This document shows positions 1 to 7,173 of a DNA stretch of 61,360 nt, piece after piece; position 1 is the first letter of the stretch, and every line of letters starts with the position of its first letter. The notes beneath the pieces are model-generated. The model was not told the origin of the DNA. It searched no databases and saw nothing but the letters and a program-made list of their open reading frames with translations. The DNA is from Novosphingobium sp. GTDB lineage: Bacteria > Pseudomonadota > Alphaproteobacteria > Sphingomonadales > Sphingomonadaceae. The stretch covers positions 1-61,360 of the forward strand of contig JAQWKP010000001.1 in the NCBI GenBank assembly GCA_029247785.1. Reading direction: 5' to 3'. Position numbers and translations under genes: made by a program.

Positions 1-246
1 AAGGAAGCGCCGGTGATCGATGGCACCAGCGGCGACCAGCGCTTCTTCCTGGCCTGGGCGCAGGTCTGGCGATCCAAGGTGCGTGACCAGCTGGCACGGC
101 AATATCTCGTCACAGATCCGCATGCGCCGCCCAAATACCGGATCAACGGCATTGTCCGCAATTTTGACGAATGGTACCGGGCCTTCGATGTCAAACCGGA
201 GGATGAGCTGTACCTGCCGCCGGAGAAGCGCGTCCGCATCTGGTAA
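1..246 (+). CDS. M13 family zinc metallopeptidase, C-terminal fragment
   Basis: This is the last 81 codons of a gene that enters from the left edge; the reading frame is open from base 1. The residues GTSGDQRFFLAWAQVWRSK, followed by DPHAPPKYRINGIVRNFDEWYRAF and an RIW C-terminus, are typical of the end of neprilysin/PepO-like M13 oligopeptidases. The family cleaves peptides with a zinc site (HExxH) that lies upstream of this window. These enzymes are usually exported in Gram-negative bacteria, but no signal peptide can be checked here. The ATG/GTG starts offered by the ORF track are internal. Confidence 0.85.
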   Translation, partial: KEAPVIDGTSGDQRFFLAWAQVWRSKVRDQLARQYLVTDPHAPPKYRINGIVRNFDEWYRAFDVKPEDELYLPPEKRVRIW

Positions 247-323
247 TCTTGCGCTTGTTTCGAATTCTTGCCGGGTGCAACTGTCACATCCGGTTTCAAC
301 CCTGCCAAGGCCGCTAAAATCAA

Positions 324-1118
324 ATGACTTTCCTGCAGCAGCTGCTGATTGCCCTGGTCCAGGGCATTACCGAATTCCTCCCGATTTCATCCTCGGGGCA
401 TTTGATCCTAATTCCTCATTTGACCAATTGGCCCGATCAGGGGCCGATGATCGATGTCGCCGTGCATATCGGGTCGTTGCTGGCGATCATCATCTATTTC
501 TTCAAGGACGTGAAAGGCCTGGCACGAGGCGGGTTTGCGAGTATCGGCGTCGGCAAGGCCGATGACCAGCGGCGGCTGTTTCTGTGGGTGTTGATCGGCA
601 CGATCCCTGCCGTGGCAGTCGGTCTGTTTCTCAAGCTGGGTGGCCACCTTGAAAGCCTGCGCGTCACCGATCTCGTTGCCGTCAATCTGATCGTCTATGG
701 CGTACTGCTGGGCCTTGCCGACCGGTTCGGGCGCGAGACCAAGAGTTACGAAGACCTGACCCTGCGCGACGCGATCATCGTCGGTGTTGCCCAGGCATTT
801 GCGCTGATCCCGGGCACCAGCCGCTCAGGCGCGACCATGACTGCCGCGCGCGTGCTGGGCTACAAGCGGGTTGAGGCCGCGCGCTTCTCCTTCCTGCTCG
901 CGATACCGGCGGTGGCCGGTGCCGGCCTTCTGGCCGCGCTCGATCTTGCCGAGGCCTCGGCGCAGATGCAGATCGACGCGCTGGTAACTGGCGCGCTGAC
1001 CTTCGTGGCCGCATTTGCGACGATGGCTTTCCTGATGCGGTTCCTCGAGAAAGCCTCGATGCTGGTCTTCGTGGTCTATCGCGTGGCGCTGGGTTGTGCG
1101 CTGCTGGTGTTTTTCTAG
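324..1118 (+). CDS. uppP: Undecaprenyl-diphosphatase UppP (BacA family)
   Basis: An integral membrane phosphatase of 264 aa, the usual length, that converts undecaprenyl diphosphate to the monophosphate carrier lipid used for peptidoglycan and other envelope polymers. Both family signatures are visible: the acidic/serine motif ITEFLPISSSGHLIL near residue 17, and PGTSRSGATMTAARVLG near residue 163, with hydrophobic segments throughout. It starts 77 bp after the M13 peptidase and is followed 39 bp later by ppk2 on the same strand. The overlapping 20..565 ORF is a shadow frame. Confidence 0.96.
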   Translation: MTFLQQLLIALVQGITEFLPISSSGHLILIPHLTNWPDQGPMIDVAVHIGSLLAIIIYFFKDVKGLARGGFASIGVGKADDQRRLFLWVLIGTIPAVAVGLFLKLGGHLESLRVTDLVAVNLIVYGVLLGLADRFGRETKSYEDLTLRDAIIVGVAQAFALIPGTSRSGATMTAARVLGYKRVEAARFSFLLAIPAVAGAGLLAALDLAEASAQMQIDALVTGALTFVAAFATMAFLMRFLEKASMLVFVVYRVALGCALLVFF

Positions 1119-1157
1119 AGTGGCGTGAGGCGCAGGCCGCCCTTTTGGGGAGATGAC

Positions 1158-1934
1158 ATGGGCAAGTTGAAGGGCAAGCGATACCGCGAACTGCTTGAGC
1201 CGATGGAAGAAGAGCTCGTCGCGATGGCGCGGTGGGCCGCAGCAACCGGCGCCCGTATCCTGGTGCTGTTCGAAGGACGTGATACCGCAGGCAAGGGCGG
1301 TGCGATCAAGGCTGTCGCCAGCCGCGTCAACCCGCGCCAATGCCGCATCGTCGCGCTGGCCAAGCCTGAAGAGCACGAGATGAGCCAGTGGTATTTCCAG
1401 CGCTATGCCGCTCACCTGCCCAGCAAGGGCGAGATCGTGCTGTTCGATCGCAGCTGGTATAACCGCGCAGGCGTCGAAAAGGTCATGGGCTTTGCCGATG
1501 ACGAACAGGTCGAAAGGTTCCTTGACGAAGTGCCGGCGTTTGAAAAGCTGCTGGTCGATGATGGCATACTGTTGTTCAAATATTGGCTGTCCTGCGACCA
1601 GGTGATGCAGGAGGAACGCCTAGCTGAACGGCTTGAAGATCCGCTCAAGCGCTGGAAATTGTCGCCGATCGATCTCGTGGCGCGCACCCAATATGAGGAC
1701 TATACTGCGGCGCGTGAGGAGATGCTGAGGGCGACGCATAGTGCGGTCGCGCCTTGGACGATCGTTGATTTCAACGACCAGAAGCTTGGCCGGCTGACAT
1801 TGCTGCGCGATCTGCTCGACCGTTTGCCCGATACCCATGTCGCGCCGAATGAGGTTGATTTCGAGCCACTGAGCCATGACCCGCTGGAAGAGGAATTCAA
1901 TGTGCTGGAGCCGATTGCGCCTTTCCCGGGCTGA
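1158..1934 (+). CDS. ppk2: Polyphosphate kinase 2 family protein
   Basis: A single-domain PPK2 of 258 aa that transfers phosphate between polyphosphate and a nucleotide (direction and ADP/GDP/AMP preference not predictable here). The Walker A-type loop FEGRDTAGKGG and the Walker B/lid segment IVLFDRSWYNRAGVEKVMGF are intact. I start it at the ATG at 1158 because GGGGAG lies 6 nt upstream; the ORF-track start at 1125 adds 11 unconserved residues. A strong intrinsic terminator follows at about 1998. PPK1 and PPX are encoded about 34 kb downstream, so the window contains both polyphosphate-kinase families. Confidence 0.95.
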   Translation: MGKLKGKRYRELLEPMEEELVAMARWAAATGARILVLFEGRDTAGKGGAIKAVASRVNPRQCRIVALAKPEEHEMSQWYFQRYAAHLPSKGEIVLFDRSWYNRAGVEKVMGFADDEQVERFLDEVPAFEKLLVDDGILLFKYWLSCDQVMQEERLAERLEDPLKRWKLSPIDLVARTQYEDYTAAREEMLRATHSAVAPWTIVDFNDQKLGRLTLLRDLLDRLPDTHVAPNEVDFEPLSHDPLEEEFNVLEPIAPFPG

Positions 1935-1997
1935 CTCTGGCAGGCGCTTGTCTGCTTGACTTTATGCACTGCTTCGCGCAGGGGCCGCAGCCTTGAG

Positions 1998-2030
1998 GGG
2001 CGGCGGGTTTTCGCCGCTTTGTTTGTTTTT
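1998..2030 (+). terminator. Rho-independent terminator after ppk2
   Basis: A perfect 6-bp GC stem (GCGGCG/CGCCGC, extendable by two G-T pairs) with a 6-nt GGTTTT loop is followed directly by TTTGTTTGTTTTT. It separates ppk2 from rpmG. Confidence 0.85.
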
Positions 2031-2087
2031 CAGCTGGACTGCGAATTTGCGCAGCGAGCGGCTGCCCGAGACGATTAGGATAACGCC

Positions 2088-2255
2088 ATGGCGAAGTCAG
2101 CAACCGTAAAAATCAAGCTGGTGTCGACCGCCGACACCGGGTTTTTCTATGTCACCAAGAAGAATCCGCGCAACACGACCGAGAAGATGGTCTTCCGCAA
2201 ATATGACCCGGTCGCGCGCAAGCACGTCGAGTTCAAGGAAGCCAAGATCAAATAG
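2088..2255 (+). CDS. rpmG: 50S ribosomal protein L33
   Basis: A 55-aa gene below the ORF-track cutoff. The translation begins [20 protein letters not shown] and continues [20 protein letters not shown], the alphaproteobacterial L33 sequence. It has no Cys pairs, so it is a zinc-independent (C-minus) form. L33 is a large-subunit protein near the E site. It lies in its own unit between the ppk2 terminator and lolA. Behind the stop is a weak GGCCT/AGGCC hairpin (2257-2273), which may attenuate read-through into lolA. Confidence 0.96.
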   Translation: MAKSATVKIKLVSTADTGFFYVTKKNPRNTTEKMVFRKYDPVARKHVEFKEAKIK

Positions 2256-2318
2256 GGCCTGTTTATAAGGCCTTTGCGATTCATTGCCGGTTCAAGCCCC
2301 CTACTTTAGGGGGAATCC

Positions 2319-2957
2319 ATGTTCCGCGCTTCCGCCATGATCCGAAACTTCGTCGTTGTCGCCATTTTGGCGGTTACACCTGTCGCCGCGCACCAGGCTG
2401 CGGCCCAGTCCAATGGCGTGACTCTCGATCAGGCCGTTGCCGCTCTGCGGGGCATTTCGACGCTCCGCGCTGATTTCATCCAGACCGATCGCAATGGCCA
2501 GCGCGTCAAAGGCGCGCTTACGCTCAAGCGGCCGGGCCGGATCCGGTTCCAATACGAAAAATCGGTCAACATGTTGATTGTCGGCGATGGCAAATCGCTC
2601 ACTCTGATCGATTATGACGTCAAGCAGGTCCAGCGCTGGCCGATCAAGAGAAGCCCGCTCGGCGCGCTGCTTGATCCCAAGCGTGACATGGCCCGCTATG
2701 GTAAACTCAAACCAACCAACAGTCCTGATATCGCCAGTGTCGAGGTGCGCGATAGCAGGCATCCTGAATACGGTACTATCACGCTGGTTTTCGTGCGCGA
2801 TCCTTCTGCGCCGGGTGGGCTCGAACTGGTGAGCTGGGTGGCGCTCGATTCGCAAAACAAGCGGACCACGATTCGGTTGACCAATCACCGTTATGGTGTC
2901 CCTGTTTCCAACAGCAGCTTTCGCTGGAGAGACCCGCGCCCGAGGGTTCGTCGATAG
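2319..2957 (+). CDS. lolA: Outer-membrane lipoprotein carrier protein LolA
   Basis: A periplasmic chaperone of 212 aa that ferries lipoproteins from LolCDE at the inner membrane to the outer membrane. An N-terminal signal peptide (FVVVAILAVTPVAAHQAAAQ) is followed by the LolA pattern: LRGISTLRADFIQTDRNGQR, then GALTLKRPGRIRFQYE. AGGGGG sits just upstream of the ATG at 2319; an internal ATG at 2337 would also leave a working signal peptide. The usual alphaproteobacterial LolB is not visible nearby. A probable small RNA gene lies directly downstream. Confidence 0.94.
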   Translation: MFRASAMIRNFVVVAILAVTPVAAHQAAAQSNGVTLDQAVAALRGISTLRADFIQTDRNGQRVKGALTLKRPGRIRFQYEKSVNMLIVGDGKSLTLIDYDVKQVQRWPIKRSPLGALLDPKRDMARYGKLKPTNSPDIASVEVRDSRHPEYGTITLVFVRDPSAPGGLELVSWVALDSQNKRTTIRLTNHRYGVPVSNSSFRWRDPRPRVRR

Positions 2958-3027
2958 CAGGAAACGCATCGCCGCAGGCTGTGCGGGCATTGCGACAAAC
3001 TGCGACAATTCGTTCAGCCTCGTTCAC

Positions 3028-3059
3028 TTGGCAGAAAGCAAAAACCTCCTAAATATATA
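3028..3059 (+). promoter_or_regulatory. Candidate sigma-70-type promoter of the small RNA
   Basis: TTGGCA at 3028-3033 resembles a -35 box. TAAATA at 3050-3055 (16-bp spacer), or the overlapping TATATA at 3054-3059, resembles a -10 box. This AT-rich stretch stands out in a GC-rich genome and would start transcription near 3062-3067, with no ORF behind it. Confidence 0.45.
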
Positions 3060-3061
3060 GC

Positions 3062-3193
3062 TGTCAAAGCGGTCCGAGGCGGGTTTCCCCCCTGTTGCCC
3101 GCGCCTCCTGGTGGCAGCTTTGGCATTAGCGTGACGAACGCTCAAAGGAACCCTCGTCCCAATGCCCCCGGGGCGAGGGTTTTTCTTTCTTTC
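3062..3193 (+). ncRNA. Candidate structured small RNA with intrinsic terminator
   Basis: No credible ORF lies here, but there is a promoter-like stretch on the left, a strong terminator on the right and several stems between. GAGGCG pairs with CGCCTC (about 3077-3111) around a C-rich loop, AGCGT pairs with ACGCT (3128-3142), and AGCTGTC near 3059 can pair with GGCAGCT near 3116. The single-stranded stretches are C-rich (CCCCCC, CCTCC), as in many alphaproteobacterial sRNAs that bind Shine-Dalgarno regions. It could instead be a long lolA 3' UTR. I do not match it to a named family; it does not look like 6S, 4.5S or a tRNA. Confidence 0.45.
3151..3193 (+). terminator. Rho-independent terminator
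   Basis: CCCTCG/CGAGGG stem extended by CCC/GGG past a single bulged T, with loop AATGCCCCCG and the tail TTTTTCTTTCTTTC. It ends the candidate small RNA, or lolA if that transcript runs on. Confidence 0.85.
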
Positions 3194-3203
3194 AGATGCG
3201 AAA

Positions 3204-3424
3204 TTCTTTGTTTGGTACGGTCATGACATCCGTCATGACCTTGGCATCACCGGCCCGCTCCCCCTACCCAACCACCCGACAGGATACGCTTGGGGTGGTT
3301 GGGTAGGGGGAGCGGGCCGGTGATGCTAGCCAGTCACGGATGTGATTGGCGTACCCGACAAGGACTCTGGGCCGGTTATGCTAGCCAGTCACGGATGTGA
3401 TTGGCGTACCCGACAAAGACTCCT
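3204..3424. repeat. REP-like palindromic repeat complex with 34-bp perfect hairpin and 55-bp tandem repeat
   Basis: Left arm TTTGTTTGGTACGGTCATGAC and right arm GTCACGGATGTGATTGGCG... CGTACCCGACAAAGA are inverted copies of one roughly 35-nt unit. Between them lies a perfect 34-bp inverted repeat (3244-3277 with 3293-3326, starting GCATCACCGGCCCG) around a 15-nt loop. The right unit is tandemly duplicated with a 55-bp period (3314-3368 and 3369-3423, about three mismatches). Related units occur at 11869-11911 and 27642-27738. The ORF-track start of xth at 3401 falls inside this repeat, so that start is artefactual. The organisation resembles REP/BIME elements; no RAYT transposase is present in the window. 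Confidence 0.85.
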
Positions 3425-3484
3425 AGGCACCCAAAATACAAACTCGGGTTTTCCTTTCCTCGCCATCCGGCTAACGCCTTCCGC

Positions 3485-4279
3485 ATGGTCAAGATCGTCA
3501 GTTGGAACATCAATTCGGTGCGTCTGCGCATGCCGCAGATCGAGCGCTTCATCCTGCAACACGCGCCCGACGTGCTGTGCCTGCAGGAAATCAAGACTCT
3601 CGAGGAGTTCTTCCCGCATGAGGCCTTCGAGAAGCTCGGCTATGCCCATCGCGCTGTCCACGGCCAGAAAGGCTATCACGGCGTTGCCACGGTGAGCCGT
3701 ATTCCGATGCAGGAATACAGCCGGCATGACTGGCAGGCCAATGGTGAGGCGCGCCATGTCGGTATCGAATTGCTTGGCCCCGGCCAGGGAACGGTGGTCG
3801 AGAATGTCTATGTCCCCGCCGGGGGCGATGTCGCCGATCGCGAGGTGAACCCGAAATTCGGGCAGAAGCTGGATTTCCTGGGCCGGATGACGCGCTGGGC
3901 CGATACAATCGAGCGCCCGACCCTGATTGTTGGCGACTTCAATATCGCCCCGCTCGAATGCGATGTGTGGAATCACAAGCAATTGCTGAAGGTCGTCAGC
4001 CATACGCCGCTCGAAGTGGAAACGCTGGCTCGCTTTCAGCAAGCCCATGGCTGGGTCGATCTCGGCCGCGAATTTATCCCGGCGCCCGAGCGCTATTTCA
4101 GCTGGTGGAGCTACCGGGCAAAGGATTGGCGGGCGAATGATCGCGGCCGACGGCTCGATCATATGTGGGCATCGCCCGAACTGGCCAAACAGGCAAAGGG
4201 CCATGAAGTGTTCGAGGACACGCGCGACTGGGTGCAATGTTCCGACCATGTGCCGCTGATTACGGAATTCGACCTCTGA
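3485..4279 (+). CDS. xth: Exodeoxyribonuclease III (AP endonuclease, ExoIII type)
   Basis: A base-excision-repair nuclease of 264 aa that cleaves at abasic sites and degrades dsDNA 3'-5'. The family landmarks are present: KIVSWNINSVR at the N-terminus, LCLQEIKT (metal-binding Glu), GDFNIAP (Asp/Asn) and the C-terminal CSDHVPLI with the catalytic Asp-His. I start it at ATG 3485 (MVKIVSWN); the longer ORF start at 3401 translates the intergenic repeat. Its end overlaps the likely ribA region. Confidence 0.96.
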   Translation: MVKIVSWNINSVRLRMPQIERFILQHAPDVLCLQEIKTLEEFFPHEAFEKLGYAHRAVHGQKGYHGVATVSRIPMQEYSRHDWQANGEARHVGIELLGPGQGTVVENVYVPAGGDVADREVNPKFGQKLDFLGRMTRWADTIERPTLIVGDFNIAPLECDVWNHKQLLKVVSHTPLEVETLARFQQAHGWVDLGREFIPAPERYFSWWSYRAKDWRANDRGRRLDHMWASPELAKQAKGHEVFEDTRDWVQCSDHVPLITEFDL

Positions 4280-5349
4280 GCGGTTCCGATCAGCCGGCCG
4301 CCGCGCGGCGGGTCGCGCTGGCGCTTGATGCATTGCGCCATGGCTGGCCGATCCGCATTGGCGATGGCATCACGCTGCTGCCCGCAGAGACTGGCTTTGG
4401 CGAAGGTGTCCGCGCGGATCGCATGCTGATTTCCTCGGCGCGCGCGGTGACGCTCAAGCTGGCAAACCAGCGCGAAGCCGCAGTGCCCGAAGCGCCGGTC
4501 CTGATCCGGGCTGCTGAGCCGTTTACGCTGGAGATGGCGCGATCGCTGGCCGATCCCGCGCTGGACCTGCGCTACCCGATGAAGGGACCGTTCGCCGCCG
4601 AGCCAATCGAGCAACTGGCCGCGGCGAGCATGGCGATGGAGCTGGCGCGTCTGGCCGGCGTGCTCCCGGCATTCCTCGTCGAACCGGAGCCCAGCGGCCT
4701 GGCGCAGCCGGTCAATGTCGCTGACCTTGAGGCATGGACCGATAGTGCCAAGCTCGCGATTGCTGCCCGCGCTCGCCTGCCGATTTCCGCGAGCGAAGAT
4801 GCGGAGATCGTAGCCTTCCGATCGACTGACGATATGCGTGAACATGTCGCATTGATTATCGGACGCCAGAACGGCGAACGCGCGCCGCTCGTGCGGCTGC
4901 ACTCCGAATGCCTCACTGGCGACATTCTAGGCAGCCTGAAATGCGATTGTGGGCCGCAGCTCGATGCAGCTTTGGCCAGCATGGCCGGGGAAGCAAACAA
5001 CGGCGGCTGGGGTGTGTTGCTTTACTTGCGTCAGGAGGGGCGCGGCATTGGCTTGATCAACAAGCTCAGGGCTTATCAGCTGCAGGACCAGGGCTTTGAC
5101 ACCGTCGATGCCAATAACCGGCTAGGCTTGCCCACCGAAGCGCGCGACTTTCCGGTTGCTGCGCGCATGCTGTGGCTGCTCGGCGTCCAGCAAATCCGGC
5201 TGATGACCAACAATCCCGCCAAGCTCGCCGCGCTGGAAGCCGAAGGGGTGACGATCACCGAGCGCGTCGCCCACCAGCTGCCGGCCAACCCCCACAACCA
5301 GCGCTACCTTGCCACCAAGCGAGACCGGGCGGGGCATTTGCTGTTGTAG
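4237..5349 (+). CDS. ribA: GTP cyclohydrolase II
   Basis: It converts GTP to 2,5-diamino-6-ribosylamino-4(3H)-pyrimidinone 5'-phosphate, the first step of riboflavin synthesis. The zinc site is visible as SECLTGDILGSLKCDCGPQ, and the GTP-binding and catalytic region as LYLRQEGRGIGL and QGFDTVDANNRLGLPT. The N-terminal ~150 residues are an extension typical of sphingomonad stand-alone RibA and lack a DHBP-synthase active site. The start is uncertain: ATG 4237 overlaps xth by 43 nt, while CTG 4276 or TTG 4333 would give shorter forms beginning near the RRVALALDALR segment. Whichever is used, the gene abuts xth closely enough to be cotranscribed. Confidence 0.93.
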   Translation: MFRPCAADYGIRPLSGSDQPAAARRVALALDALRHGWPIRIGDGITLLPAETGFGEGVRADRMLISSARAVTLKLANQREAAVPEAPVLIRAAEPFTLEMARSLADPALDLRYPMKGPFAAEPIEQLAAASMAMELARLAGVLPAFLVEPEPSGLAQPVNVADLEAWTDSAKLAIAARARLPISASEDAEIVAFRSTDDMREHVALIIGRQNGERAPLVRLHSECLTGDILGSLKCDCGPQLDAALASMAGEANNGGWGVLLYLRQEGRGIGLINKLRAYQLQDQGFDTVDANNRLGLPTEARDFPVAARMLWLLGVQQIRLMTNNPAKLAALEAEGVTITERVAHQLPANPHNQRYLATKRDRAGHLLL

Positions 5350-5353
5350 CGAT

Positions 5354-6307
5354 TTAACGGCTTTCGAAGCGCTCCAGGCCCTCGGCAAGCACATTGTCTC
5401 CGATCGTCAGCGTCTCGCCGGTCCAGTCCGCGATGAAGGTGCTTTGCCGGTCGACGCCGGTGGCGAAGCGGGCGTCATTGCCGAATATCGTCAGGCCCTC
5501 GGAGCTGTTCCGGATTGTTTCGGCGCCGACTGCAATGAAGGCGGAATAGTTCTCCTTGTCGTGGCCCTGCACGAACCAGTTGCCGCCGATCCGTCCCCGC
5601 GCTCCGGCAGGCAGGTCGATCATGTAATTGGTGCCTTTTCCCGCCGAATCGTCGAAGCTCGAATCAAGGATCGTCACCTTGGCGCTGCGGCTCTTGACGT
5701 AGTGCCCGCCGCTGCCAGCCTCAAATCGGCTTCGGGTAACGGTGAGCGCGCCATAGTCGCCAATATAGATTGAGTGGGCACAGCCGCCGGACCCCTCGCA
5801 GGTGCCCAGCCGGGTGAAGGTCGATTTGTCGATGGTGATGGTAGAGCTGCGATCGTTGCCGGAAAGAATGCCCTGCTCGCTATCGCGGAACCAGCTTTGC
5901 GATACGGAAAGATTGCCATGTTCAAGCCTGATGCCCGAGCCGTTCTTGTCCGACACGCGGATGTTGGCGAAGACCAGCCCTTCGATGCGCGCATTGCGAC
6001 CGCGCAGCACCAATGCGGCCTTGCCCTCGCAGGCGACCCCATCAAGCACGGCCTGACCGGGAACAGCCGCGACATAGGCAATGTCTCCGGCCTGCTGGAC
6101 CGCGCAATCGATAAAGCGCGCCGACATGAAGCGAATGGTGCCGCTGCCTCCGCCAATCGCATTGACCGCGTCCTGCAATCGCTCATAGCCCTTGCCGGTC
6201 TCCACCACCGTATAGGCAGCTGCCTGCTGCGCAGGAGCCATGCCGGCGGGAAACACCAAGGCGGCAAGGGCAGCGCCCAGCAGCGTCAGACGAGTGTGCG
6301 GCTTCAT
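5354..6307 (-). CDS. Secreted right-handed beta-helix protein
   Basis: 317 aa with a signal peptide (LTLLGAALAALVFPAGMAPA, cut near AQQAAA). The remainder consists of repeating short strands such as GNLSVSQSWFRDSEQGIL, STITIDKSTFTRLG and AKVTILDSSFDDSAG, the pattern of pectate-lyase-like right-handed beta helices. No catalytic site of a named polysaccharide lyase could be picked out, so substrate and activity are unknown. It is transcribed convergently with ribA (4-bp gap) and stands alone. Confidence 0.75.
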   Translation of the reverse strand: MKPHTRLTLLGAALAALVFPAGMAPAQQAAAYTVVETGKGYERLQDAVNAIGGGSGTIRFMSARFIDCAVQQAGDIAYVAAVPGQAVLDGVACEGKAALVLRGRNARIEGLVFANIRVSDKNGSGIRLEHGNLSVSQSWFRDSEQGILSGNDRSSTITIDKSTFTRLGTCEGSGGCAHSIYIGDYGALTVTRSRFEAGSGGHYVKSRSAKVTILDSSFDDSAGKGTNYMIDLPAGARGRIGGNWFVQGHDKENYSAFIAVGAETIRNSSEGLTIFGNDARFATGVDRQSTFIADWTGETLTIGDNVLAEGLERFESR

Positions 6308-6609
6308 GGGTCTATTCTAGCGCGGGTTCGCGGATCGGGCACGCGCCATTTGCGCCGCGTCCGGTTCGGGGACAGCTTGCATGCAACTGATTACGATTTC
6401 CTGCATTGGCTGAATCCGGCCGTGCGCGGGCCCAGACTCAAGTGCCTTGCGTATTTTTACGGAATCGAACAAACCTGCGTGATTACTTGTTTTGGAGTCG
6501 CGACAGGCTCGCCGGGTTCGGCGCGAACAGCCGCGCCGATCTTCCGGTTCGAGTCCGGGGCGCCGGTGCGAAGTTCCCCTCGCGCCGGCGCTTTCCACTT
6601 GAGGTCCGT
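6308..6609. other. Intergenic stretch without a recognised gene
   Basis: About 300 bp between the start of the beta-helix gene and the 3' end of the nucleotidyltransferase. ORFs crossing it (5774..6613 plus, 6317..6649 minus) have no recognisable protein and run antisense to genes. A GGTTCGAGTCC string near 6546 mimics a tRNA T-arm, but no acceptor stem fits. It presumably holds the promoter of the beta-helix gene; nothing else is evident. Confidence 0.5.
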
Positions 6610-7173
6610 CTAGGCAGTTAATTGCAATTGAGGAAAGTCGACTAGCCACTGTTTGGCAGTCACGCGCTGGTCGAAGATATTTCGCTTTCTGTCATTGAAT
6701 GCGCCGGCTGGTCGCAGACGCAGGGTCATGAGGTCCTCCAAACCAAGGGGAGTGATGATCTCGCAAACGTCATCCTTGGTCCTGCGGACTGCGACAGCCG
6801 TGGCAGTTTCGGGCCAATAGTGCATCGCGTCTTCGCTGGACGAATATGGTCCGTCGCCATTGCGCAAGTGCATGCGTGCTTGGTTCTTGACTGACCACTT
6901 CACCGCGTCATCTCTCTGCCGCAGTTGTGACTCAGTTGTTCGGTCAAAAGTTTCACTGGCTCTGGCCGGGTCAAACCAGATTACGTCGACGTCTCCTGTG
7001 AGTATATCCGTCTCGCGCCCGTGCAATCTACTCCAAGCCAGATTCCTGACGAACCCCGCGGCAACCCAGCAATCGGGAAGATCGAGCGATCGAACATGGT
7101 CAAGTATCGTCCAGCGCACGGGATCGCTTTTGATCCACTCAATGAGCCTATCCGCATCTCGTACACACTTCAC
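6610..7173 (-). CDS. Nucleotidyltransferase family protein (DUF925)
   Basis: 187 aa. The pattern AAGFVRNLAWSRLHG followed by TGDVDVIWFDPARAS (an Asp-x-Asp metal site) and IITPLGLEDLMTLRLRP identifies the DUF925 group of the nucleotidyltransferase superfamily, whose substrates are unknown. It starts at a GTG that overlaps the nadA stop (GTGA, 4 nt), so its translation is probably coupled to quinolinate synthase. That coupling suggests a link to NAD or nucleotide metabolism, but it is only context. Confidence 0.8.
   Translation of the reverse strand: MKCVRDADRLIEWIKSDPVRWTILDHVRSLDLPDCWVAAGFVRNLAWSRLHGRETDILTGDVDVIWFDPARASETFDRTTESQLRQRDDAVKWSVKNQARMHLRNGDGPYSSSEDAMHYWPETATAVAVRRTKDDVCEIITPLGLEDLMTLRLRPAGAFNDRKRNIFDQRVTAKQWLVDFPQLQLTA

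Noticed and set aside
20-565. 181-aa and similar ORFs (20..565, 5774..6613, 7276..7794, 13156..14385 minus and many others).
   Set aside because: They overlap well-recognised genes in other frames, contain low-complexity Arg/Pro/Ala sequence and show no family features.
3244-3326. The 34-bp inverted repeat as a transcription terminator.
   Set aside because: No T-tract follows the stem and its arms lie within a repeat complex.
3204-3424. CRISPR array in the repeated region.
   Set aside because: Only two tandem copies, no unique spacers, no cas genes, and the units are palindromic and dispersed.
3401-3484. The N-terminal extension of the xth ORF.
   Set aside because: It translates the REP-like repeat, while the conserved MVKIVSWN start lies at 3485.
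6495-6570. GGTTCGAGTCC with flanking TCCGG/CCGGG resembling a tRNA T-arm.
   Set aside because: The sequence 48 nt upstream cannot pair with the would-be 3' acceptor strand, and no anticodon or D-arm fits.
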